Assembly (NCBI GenBank): GCA_002353205.1
Contig: DEJE01000022.1
Location: 1 to 46,845 of the forward strand
DNA: 46,845 nucleotides
Reading direction: 5' to 3'
DNA from: Prevotella sp. UBA2756
GTDB lineage: Bacteria; Bacteroidota; Bacteroidia; Bacteroidales; Bacteroidaceae
Position numbers and translations under genes: made by a program. Numbering within the stretch: the stretch's first letter is position 1; every line of letters begins with the position of its first letter. Below, in pieces: positions 33,034-39,805 of the stretch. The notes beneath the pieces are model-generated. The model made no database searches. It was given only the letters and a program-made list of their open reading frames with translations, and was not told the origin of the DNA.

Positions 33034-34787
33034 ATCTTCAGGTTTTCTAAGGTTTGTTCTCCATAATAGGTCTCATCGGTGCTCAGCTCGCCGTCGACGA
33101 CGGGGATCGTTGTCAGGATGCCCGTCGTGGGCGAGTAGAACAGCACGAAGCTCACCTTGTCGATGCACCCTTCCACGGCCTTGCGGATGGTGGGGATGCT
33201 GAAGTGGGCGTCGGTCACGAAGCATCCCACTACGTCGAGCTTCGCCACCGCCTCGTTGTTCGACAGCCGTTCGGCCAGATGCTCCACCTTCGAGTCCTTT
33301 TGGTACGACCGTCCGTGGACATATCCCACGAAGCCACTGCTCTGTGCGCTCATCGACATGCACATATCGATGATGATGTCGCGGTTCAGCAGCACCCCCT
33401 TGCACAGGTCGTGGCGCTTCTTGGCTTCCGCGAGCGTGTCGAAGAAGTCGGCGTGATTGAACTCTTCGTTCGCTTCCTGGGCACGGTTGCCGAGCGACTG
33501 CACAGCCCAGGCATACCACTCCTTGAGCGAATAGAGGCGCTTCAGGTCGTTGCTCGAGTTGATGTTCTGGTCGCGGCGGAAGGTGAAGATGCCCAGTTCC
33601 TGTGTCGGAGTGAGCACGTCGACCACGATGGCGGTGAGGAAATTGGGATGGGTGGGGTGCTTCAGCTGTGTCTGAACGCTGACGTCGGAGTTGCTGAAGA
33701 ACACGCCGAGGCCCGGATGCGAGTGCACCCAGCACGTCAGGTCGTACTGGAAGTTGGTCTCGCGGCGCAGTCGGCGCAGCTGTTCCAGCACGCGCAGCTT
33801 GATCTTGCCGCCGAAGTTGAGCTCGTATTCGGCAAAAACGGCATCGTCGCCGGGAAGCACAATCTGCTCCAACGACACGTAGTACTCCTGGCTCTCGTTG
33901 TCGTAGACCCACCGCCCGAGCACCATGCAGCCGTATTCCTTCGCGTTTTCAGGATGGTCGGCATCGTTGGCATACATGTTATAGATGTCCGCGATGCACG
34001 TGTTCTTGATATACATGCGGCGGACGGCCGACTCGTAGCAGAAGTCGGCCACGTCGATCTGCAGGTAGTCGGGGTTGCCGATGACGTCTTCCAGGCTCTG
34101 CTTCTTCAGGATGGTGGCCGTCTTGCGGCGCACCACGATGCCGCTGTCGGCATTCTGCGGTCCGTTCTGCGGCGCGTTGTAGTTGCCCTTGGCGTTCACG
34201 GGTGCCGGAGCAGCCTGGTTGCGGTTCCTCCTGAAGACGGCAAAGAGCAGGCCGACGAGGAGCACGGCTCCCGCGATGGCGCCGATCAGCTTCCAGTCGG
34301 CAAGCGGCTTCTCCACGGGTGTGTTGAGCTCGCGGTCGAGCAGGTTGAGGCTCGTCTCGCGCGTGCCCAGTTTGTCGTCGAGGATGCCCTGCATGGTCTT
34401 GCGGCATTCCGTCTCTTCGTCGGCATTGCCCAGTCGGTGCTGCTTCATGAAGTTGTCTATCAGCACGGTGGCAATGCCTTTATAGTACTGCAGCGAATCG
34501 CGGTAGGTGCCGACATACTCCTTCAGGTGGTGCTCCTCGACGTAGGCCTCGCGGTCGTTCCAGTTTTTCAGGCACTTGATGTGCTCCTCTATCTGGTTGC
34601 CGGCAGCCGTGAGGGCGGTGTCGGAGAAGTAGGGCACGGTCTCCACATGCTTACGGAATTCCTCCACCACCGTCGAGGCGTCTTCTCTTGCCCCTCGGAA
34701 GTTCTTCTTCGAAGGAGCGGCCTCCACTTCTGTCTCCATGAAGAAAAGCAGGAAGGCGATGGTAGCCAGTGTGTTCAATTTCTTCAT
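33015..34787 (-). CDS. Membrane-tethered JAB/JAMM deubiquitinase-like metalloprotease
   Basis: This 590-residue protein has a signal peptide (about 1-23), a helical periplasmic domain (about 30-160), a transmembrane segment (167-184, IGAIAGAVLLVGLLFAVF) and a cytoplasmic JAB/MPN domain (about 235-430). The zinc site is intact: Glu284 (KEYGCMVLG) and H355-S-H357 with Asp368, exactly HxH-x10-D. A second alpha/beta domain follows (about 455-590) and may be an MPN-like or substrate-binding module. JAB enzymes cut isopeptide bonds at the C-terminus of ubiquitin-like proteins. Its gene overlaps the RING gene by 19 bp, so the two are made together. It would remove the Ubl from targets near the inner membrane. 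Confidence 0.9.
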   Translation of the reverse strand: MKKLNTLATIAFLLFFMETEVEAAPSKKNFRGAREDASTVVEEFRKHVETVPYFSDTALTAAGNQIEEHIKCLKNWNDREAYVEEHHLKEYVGTYRDSLQYYKGIATVLIDNFMKQHRLGNADEETECRKTMQGILDDKLGTRETSLNLLDRELNTPVEKPLADWKLIGAIAGAVLLVGLLFAVFRRNRNQAAPAPVNAKGNYNAPQNGPQNADSGIVVRRKTATILKKQSLEDVIGNPDYLQIDVADFCYESAVRRMYIKNTCIADIYNMYANDADHPENAKEYGCMVLGRWVYDNESQEYYVSLEQIVLPGDDAVFAEYELNFGGKIKLRVLEQLRRLRRETNFQYDLTCWVHSHPGLGVFFSNSDVSVQTQLKHPTHPNFLTAIVVDVLTPTQELGIFTFRRDQNINSSNDLKRLYSLKEWYAWAVQSLGNRAQEANEEFNHADFFDTLAEAKKRHDLCKGVLLNRDIIIDMCMSMSAQSSGFVGYVHGRSYQKDSKVEHLAERLSNNEAVAKLDVVGCFVTDAHFSIPTIRKAVEGCIDKVSFVLFYSPTTGILTTIPVVDGELSTDETYYGEQTLENLKIWTRKK

Positions 34788-34793
34788 AACACG

Positions 34794-36269
34794 TCAAATT
34801 GATACCTTATTATTGTTGTCATTGTTGTCTTTCCCGGGTTTGCGCCAGCGCTTGTACTTCGAGGGAATCACGTCGTTCATCGACGGTTTGCGGGACCCCT
34901 TCCCAACCTCCCCGAGGGGAGGCTTCCCGATGGGTGGCTTCGGCTTTGTCCTCTCCCCCTCGGGAGTGTTTGAGGTGCTCCTCGGCTTTATTCTCTCCCC
35001 CTCGGGGGAGTTGGTGGAGGGCCTCGACGCATCGGCACCCTTGGTGCCCTTCATCTGCATCAGGCGCTGGCGGGCGGCCTCGGCCTCCTTGCTCAGAGTG
35101 CGCTTGGCCTCGTTCTTCACCTTCTGCGTCATCTGGTTCACGCCGGGGGCATTGACGCCGGCCAGCGGGTTGGCACCGTCGATGGCTGCATCGACGGCTT
35201 TGCCGGCCGAACGCATGGCTGCATCCTGCGCCTGTTTGATAGAATCCATCATCTGCTTCTGCATCTTGTTGTTCTTGATGGTCTGATAGAGCTGCTTGCC
35301 TCCCATGAACAACAGGCTCAGCACGCCGATGCCGCCGATGAGCCACATCATGTCTTTCTTGTCTTTCGACGACTGCTCGGCCTGGGCAGCGGCAATAGAG
35401 TCGGCACGGGCCTGCTGGGCCTGCGCGGCAGCAGCCTGCGCGGCGGCTGCCTGTTGCTGGCTGGCATCGGCCTGGCTCTCCAGTTCCTGCTTCTTGGCGT
35501 CATATCGTTCCAGCGCCTGGGCTATCTGAGCCGACACGTCGGGGTCGGTAATCTTGAAGCGCAGCTCGCGGAGCATCTGGGCTTCGTGGGTCAGGTCTTC
35601 CGACAGCGGAAACTTCGTGGCGCGTTCGAGCATCGAGTTGAGCGAACTGATGCGGATGGCGGCCTCGTCGACGGGCGACAGACCCTCGTCGGTGAGAATC
35701 TCCTCCTCGGTCGTCGACGTCACCGTCTCCACGGCCATGTCGCCCTGACCCACGGCAGCGCCCACCGTCCGTCGGCTCTCACCGCTCGACGAGAGTTTCA
35801 GGTCGCCGCACTTGGCAAAAACCTTGTAGTGGCGCTTCCCCTCGTAGTGGGCCAGGTAGAGCGGAATGCTCAGCTGAGCCTTCCCCGACGTCACGCCGAA
35901 CGATATCGACGGCTCGTCCTGCAGCAGGAAGTAGCCGTCGGACGACTTGTTGTAGCTCAGGTTCGAGGGCACCATGAAGGCCTCGGCCGTCATGCCGTCG
36001 AACTTGATGTCGCTGTAGTTGCCGCTGCGGTCGAACATCACCACCGCCACCTCGTTCAGCTTCTTGTATTTCTCCTGGTGTTTCTGCCCCAGCTTCTTCT
36101 GCACGCCTTGGAAGCGCACCGAAAGCTGGCCGCCGTTCTGCACGATGGAGTAGGTCACGATGATGCGGTCGCCGCTCCCCGAGAAGAGCGTGTCGCGCAC
36201 CTCCCTGGCACCGCCCTTCCATGCTGCGAGGAGCAGTGCCGCCAGGCAGACGATCCTTATCTTCATCAT
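34794..36269 (-). CDS. Periplasmic/inner-membrane protein of the Ubl-T6SS cassette
   Basis: This 491-residue protein is not a named family to me. It has a signal peptide (about 1-20), a beta-rich N-terminal domain (about 25-165) with VVMFDRSGNYSDIKFDG and SIPLYLAHYEGKRHYKVFAK, a helical region (about 200-300; Ala/Gln-rich end), a transmembrane segment (about 307-324, MMWLIGGIGVLSLLFMGG) and a cytoplasmic Pro/Lys-rich, repeat-containing tail. The N-terminal domain resembles that of the next gene upstream (36266). Start ATG overlaps that gene's stop by 4 bp. It may form part of a membrane complex linking the periplasm to the cytoplasmic Ubl machinery. Confidence 0.68.
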   Translation of the reverse strand: MMKIRIVCLAALLLAAWKGGAREVRDTLFSGSGDRIIVTYSIVQNGGQLSVRFQGVQKKLGQKHQEKYKKLNEVAVVMFDRSGNYSDIKFDGMTAEAFMVPSNLSYNKSSDGYFLLQDEPSISFGVTSGKAQLSIPLYLAHYEGKRHYKVFAKCGDLKLSSSGESRRTVGAAVGQGDMAVETVTSTTEEEILTDEGLSPVDEAAIRISSLNSMLERATKFPLSEDLTHEAQMLRELRFKITDPDVSAQIAQALERYDAKKQELESQADASQQQAAAAQAAAAQAQQARADSIAAAQAEQSSKDKKDMMWLIGGIGVLSLLFMGGKQLYQTIKNNKMQKQMMDSIKQAQDAAMRSAGKAVDAAIDGANPLAGVNAPGVNQMTQKVKNEAKRTLSKEAEAARQRLMQMKGTKGADASRPSTNSPEGERIKPRSTSNTPEGERTKPKPPIGKPPLGEVGKGSRKPSMNDVIPSKYKRWRKPGKDNNDNNNKVSI

Positions 36270-37333
36270 ATTCCGCTGATACGGTTATAGCGCTCGGTAA
36301 TCTTCTGCTTATAGCCGTCGCCGCCGCTCTTCCACTGCGAGGCATGACGGCTGCACGACGCGTCGGTGCAGCACTTGTAGAGGGCGTTAGCCTGGCTCAT
36401 CACGGCCTTCTTGGCGGCCTTGCGGTTCGAACTGCTGTAGATCTTCTTGTACAGGTCGTCGAGCTTGTGGTAGATCTGCTGTAGCGAGAGCGAACAGTAG
36501 CTGCACTTGTGGCCGCCGCCACCGCCTGAAACCTTGTGACGGCCGCAGTCGCGCTCGTGCGAATCGAGGTCGAGGCCGTCGAGCATCGTCTTCATGGCCG
36601 TGTAGCGCTTGTAGCCGTTGTCGGCCGATGTCCACCCGTGGGCAGCGATGGCGCTGTCGATGTCTCTCTTCAGGTCGGTAATCTTGTTCGTGAAGCCGGC
36701 CTTCTGCCTTTCTATCGACGGCTTGTGACGCGGATTGGGGCACAGACCGCTGCGCGAGAGCTCGCGCTCCAGGTCGTCGCAACGCTTCTTCAGACCCAGA
36801 TACTCAGCCGAAGGCTTGAACTCGGCTTCGATGTTCAGCTCGATGACCTGCTTTTCGAGCAGCAGCAGCTTGTTCATCTTCTTCCCCTTGTACTTGGCGA
36901 TGTAGATGGGCAGACGGCACACCACGGCATTGCCGTTCGACACCGCCACCAGCGGCAGGTCGTACTTGTCGGACGGGCGGAAGAGCATCACGCGGTCGCC
37001 ATCGCCGCTGTAGGGGTCGATGACGCGCTTGTTCTTCGTTCCGCCGAACGTCTTGTCGAAGGTGATCGACGTGGGCATCTTCTTGATCGTCTTCTCGTCG
37101 TAGGCACGGTCGAAGAGCACCAGCACGTTCTGCTCGTCCAGGTTCTCAATCTCTATCTTCACCTTGCCGCTCTCGCCGTCGTTCTCGGCCAGCGAGACGA
37201 AGATGTTGGCATACGACAGCACCACCGTCTCCTTGGCGTGGTCGCTGCTGAGCGTGATCTTCTTCTGCTCGTCGGCCTGACAGGTCAGGATGGCGGCCAT
37301 CAACAATGATGTCAGCAATACATATCTTTTCAT
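36266..37333 (-). CDS. Secreted protein with Cys/His cluster, paired with the 34794 protein
   Basis: This 355-residue protein has a signal peptide (about 1-20) and a beta-rich N-terminal domain (about 22-165) sharing VLVLFDRAYDEKTIKK and LPIYIAKYKGKK with the protein at 34794-36269. A helical part follows, ending in a cysteine/histidine-rich region (about 258-340): ERDCGRHK, HKCSYCSLS, CCTDASCSRH. These could be disulfides or a metal site in the periplasm. There is no second membrane segment. It lies between the E2 gene (4-bp overlap) and the 34794 gene (4-bp overlap), so it is a fixed part of the cassette. Function unknown. Confidence 0.65.
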   Translation of the reverse strand: MKRYVLLTSLLMAAILTCQADEQKKITLSSDHAKETVVLSYANIFVSLAENDGESGKVKIEIENLDEQNVLVLFDRAYDEKTIKKMPTSITFDKTFGGTKNKRVIDPYSGDGDRVMLFRPSDKYDLPLVAVSNGNAVVCRLPIYIAKYKGKKMNKLLLLEKQVIELNIEAEFKPSAEYLGLKKRCDDLERELSRSGLCPNPRHKPSIERQKAGFTNKITDLKRDIDSAIAAHGWTSADNGYKRYTAMKTMLDGLDLDSHERDCGRHKVSGGGGGHKCSYCSLSLQQIYHKLDDLYKKIYSSSNRKAAKKAVMSQANALYKCCTDASCSRHASQWKSGGDGYKQKITERYNRISGI

Positions 37334-38004
37334 ATACTCAACGACACTTTAGGTTTCTGCGGTTTCTCCTCACTCTTCGCCTCGCCAGGTGCAGCAGCCT
37401 GCGGGGCGGGCTCGTTCTTGTCTTGTGCGAACTTCACCCATCCGTTGGGCTCGCCTTCCTCGCGAACCCATTCGGCCACGCCCTGATCCTCGGGGTAGGG
37501 GTAGGTGTTCTGGGCGTGATACATCTGGTATTTCAGGTAGCGCTCCACGCGCAGCACCAGGTCCTTGATGCTTGCCAGCACACCCATCTCCTTGATGGTG
37601 AGGCAAACATGGCCCTTGAAGCTGCCCGAATGGCGGATGTTGGGGTGCCAGATGTCGGTGATGAAGGTGAAGACGGGGTTGCCGTCGGCCGAAGGATAGT
37701 TGTTGGGCAGCACCACGCTCATCTTGTGAAGGTCGCCGAAGATGGGTTTGCGCGGCGGCTCGGTCTCTTCCACCCCCACGATGCTCTTGCACCGGTACCA
37801 TATCTCGAACTCCGTGGGCAGGCCGACGGCGTTCTTCCTACGGATGATATACGACAGCGAGGGTTTGAAGGGGTTGGGGCTCTGCTGCTTGCGCTTGCTG
37901 CAGAGTGAGTCTAATTCTTTCCACTCCTGAAACAGGCGCGCATCACGCCCTTTCAGTTCTTTCAGGTTGAAGTTGTTGATCATCGGATTCATAGTCATTG
38001 GCAT
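37330..38004 (-). CDS. E2-like ubiquitin-conjugating enzyme
   Basis: This 224-residue protein has a full UBC fold at about 15-180. Seen motifs: NYPSADGNPVFTFITDIWHP, with the HPN triad (120-122) that forms the oxyanion hole, then GHVCL with the active-site Cys134, followed by the usual crossover helix (IKDLVLRVERYL) and the C-terminal helices (YPEDQGVAEWVRE). Residues 195-224 are a Pro/Lys/Ala tail not found in small E2s, probably a tether or binding segment. An E2 accepts the Ubl from the E1 as a thioester and hands it to a lysine, with the RING protein as helper. It is directly downstream of the Ubl gene. Confidence 0.9.
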   Translation of the reverse strand: MPMTMNPMINNFNLKELKGRDARLFQEWKELDSLCSKRKQQSPNPFKPSLSYIIRRKNAVGLPTEFEIWYRCKSIVGVEETEPPRKPIFGDLHKMSVVLPNNYPSADGNPVFTFITDIWHPNIRHSGSFKGHVCLTIKEMGVLASIKDLVLRVERYLKYQMYHAQNTYPYPEDQGVAEWVREEGEPNGWVKFAQDKNEPAPQAAAPGEAKSEEKPQKPKVSLSI

Positions 38005-38028
38005 TACAGGGTTTCACTGATTCGCATC

Positions 38029-38355
38029 TTAACCGGCGATGGGAACCGAGATGAGATGCAGGCGGTCCATGGGTTGGATGTCGTAGTCGACAAGAGCCAT
38101 CTCGCGGCCGCTTTCATCCTCGAACTCCAGGATGACGGGCTCCTCGTCGTCCTCCATCAGTTTGCCCAGCAAGTACTGTATGGGGTTGCCCCCGTTGTCC
38201 ATGCGAGGCAGTTCGAACACCTGTATGATACTGTTGATCTGGTCGCGAATGGTCTTGTTCGGATCAGTCACTTTCACTTCAATCTCGTCGTACGACGTGC
38301 CGTCGATGGTGAGCAGCACGATGAACTCGTCTTGATAAAATTCTTGGTCTGTCAT
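38029..38355 (-). CDS. Beta-grasp ubiquitin-like protein (YukD-like)
   Basis: This 108-residue protein has the strand/helix order of a beta-grasp Ubl: FIVLLTIDG, EIEVKVT, the helix TIRDQINSIIQVF, VILEFED, and the last strand DRLHLISVP. The acidic, loop-rich middle (NGGNPIQYLLGKLMEDDEE) is an insertion. It ends SVPIAG, so the last residue is a single exposed Gly rather than Gly-Gly. It resembles YukD-type Ubls, which are also linked to secretion systems (type VII) in Gram-positives. As first gene of the E2-JAB-RING-E1 series it is the probable modifier. Start ATG 38355; the E2 start is 24 bp downstream. Confidence 0.83.
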   Translation of the reverse strand: MTDQEFYQDEFIVLLTIDGTSYDEIEVKVTDPNKTIRDQINSIIQVFELPRMDNGGNPIQYLLGKLMEDDEEPVILEFEDESGREMALVDYDIQPMDRLHLISVPIAG

Positions 38356-38435
38356 AGTCGTATTCTTTTATTTGATTATATTATTATTGTTATTCTTCAT
38401 CTTCGGTCGCCTTGCAACCTTCCATGTTCGCCTTC

Positions 38436-38568
38436 AGCACCTCGTACACCCCGTCATTAGTGTCTTATGACCCCGTCATAAGCCCCTTATAACCTCGTCA
38501 TCAGTGCTTTGTCAGCCTTTCATCAGCCCCTCGTAACCCTGTCGTCAGCGCTTTGTCAGTTCGGCTTC
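38436..38568. repeat. Degenerate 44-45-bp tandem repeat, three copies
   Basis: Copies at 38436-38480, 38481-38524 and 38525-38568 share AGCCCCT-type starts, GTCATCAGTG and CTTTGTCAG. It lies upstream of the Ubl gene in the 440-bp gap (38356-38795) that separates the effector module from the conjugation cassette. No gene is seen in this gap. Confidence 0.7.
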
Positions 38569-38606
38569 AGGGCCGTCTGTCGCTGTCGTTGCTGCCGTCG
38601 GCGATT

Positions 38607-38694
38607 GCAATTCAATTTAGATTGCGCGGCAATTCAAATGATTTCGCTCGGCAAAACAAATGATACTGGTCGGCAATTCAATTTATTTTGCGCA
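38607..38694. repeat. 22-bp periodic intergenic repeat, four units
   Basis: Units starting GCAATTC or GCAAAAC repeat exactly every 22 bp (38607, 38629, 38651, 38673). The period and the GCAAAACAAAT core match the array at 17014-17123. Confidence 0.8.
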
Positions 38695-38795
38695 TGAACG
38701 ACAGCCTGTCGCCACTCTTCGTTCAACGTCCCGCCATCTGAAAACGACTGCTCCGGCAGGCTCCGCCGCACGCTCTTGCGCCGCATGCGCAGTGC

Positions 38796-39794
38796 TCACC
38801 AGTTCCAAGCCCCGTCTTCTTGCGCGTAGTTTTCGCTTCGGAAAAGTTCCAGTCCGTTGCGGAAGACGATGAGTTGATAGGCATCTGCGGGCAGCGCCTG
38901 CGGCTGTTGTATGAAATCACCTTTCATCGCAATTCCATAGTGGTTGGCGCGCGTATCTATGCGGAGAAGTATTTCAATCCTTCCTTCGATATTCTTATGG
39001 AAGAAGCTACAGAAGGCCTGTGGCATTACATCTTTGTTGAGCCAGTAGTAGGCCGAGAAATCATGGTTCCCTTCGTGCCATCTGACGGCAATTCGTTTCG
39101 GGCAGCCAGCTTTATGATACTTCATCAGTCCACCGTCTCGTTGTTGGTCGTGTGTGCCGTCAAAGCGTTGGTCTTCTATACTGTCGAGGTCCAGGTCGTC
39201 GTAGTATTCGTCTTCAACATCATACTGCTGCCATACTTTACCGTCGAAATATTCTTCCAATCCCACATACCGGTATTGATACTGCCTCATGTTGTTGTCG
39301 AACGTTGTCTCTGTTGGCAGTAATACTCCCTGGGGAGCAGGATACTCTTTCGAAAGGCGTATAAAAACATCTTCTGGCAAAGAAACATCTTCAGCTTTTC
39401 TCCAATCTATCAATACTGATTTCATGTATCCACGAAGCCAAATGGCTGTTCCTCCATACGGACTCATTCCTGCCACAAGATACCTATATCTATTTAACTC
39501 CCCTAAATCTTCTTGAACTTCCCAGAGATTCTGAAGTTTTTTTGAGTCAAGCTCCATTACCTGATTATAAAACTTCCTTTCTATAGGTGACCACCATCTC
39601 ATAATAAGCATGTCAGGCATGGGATCGACCCGACTGCTTACTTCTTCTACCGTCGTTGCTTCCCCCCAGTCTCCCGACTCATTGTAGATACAACGAGTGA
39701 AGCGGTTTGTACTTCTGCAGTACAAGTCGGCCTTGAAAAGGCGCATAGGATACTGAGAGTAACAAGAAGTTGATGGTGTATAGTTATTTGTCAT
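38796..39794 (-). CDS. DUF2931-like protein, candidate immunity protein
   Basis: This 332-residue protein shows the DUF2931 pattern: MPDMLIMRWWSPIERKFYNQ, then RYLVAGMSPYGGTAIWLRGY and a following 'VLIDWRKAED' block. No signal peptide or lipobox is visible at the given start, unlike many DUF2931 proteins. Members of this family are often found near T6SS effectors of Bacteroidota. It lies 11 bp downstream of the candidate toxin gene, the usual place for an immunity gene. The C-terminal half (about 190-332) has acidic YYDDLDLDS and aromatic-rich strands. Immunity function is inferred from position and family only. Confidence 0.68.
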   Translation of the reverse strand: MTNNYTPSTSCYSQYPMRLFKADLYCRSTNRFTRCIYNESGDWGEATTVEEVSSRVDPMPDMLIMRWWSPIERKFYNQVMELDSKKLQNLWEVQEDLGELNRYRYLVAGMSPYGGTAIWLRGYMKSVLIDWRKAEDVSLPEDVFIRLSKEYPAPQGVLLPTETTFDNNMRQYQYRYVGLEEYFDGKVWQQYDVEDEYYDDLDLDSIEDQRFDGTHDQQRDGGLMKYHKAGCPKRIAVRWHEGNHDFSAYYWLNKDVMPQAFCSFFHKNIEGRIEILLRIDTRANHYGIAMKGDFIQQPQALPADAYQLIVFRNGLELFRSENYAQEDGAWNW

Positions 39795-39805
39795 TTCCTG
39801 TCTTA

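Noticed and set aside
33054..34802. 582-codon open frame on the plus strand
   Set aside because: Antisense to the JAB gene, whose zinc-site motif and topology are clear.
29335..38355. Type II CBASS or Bil-type antiphage operon
   Set aside because: E1, E2 and JAB occur in those systems, but there is no CD-NTase or CBASS effector, and the cassette has membrane RING/FHA proteins and T6SS baseplate genes instead.
38370..38460. Very short minus-strand ORF ending near 38390
   Set aside because: Only about 20 codons with a GTG start and no supporting signal; its sequence overlaps the tandem repeat.
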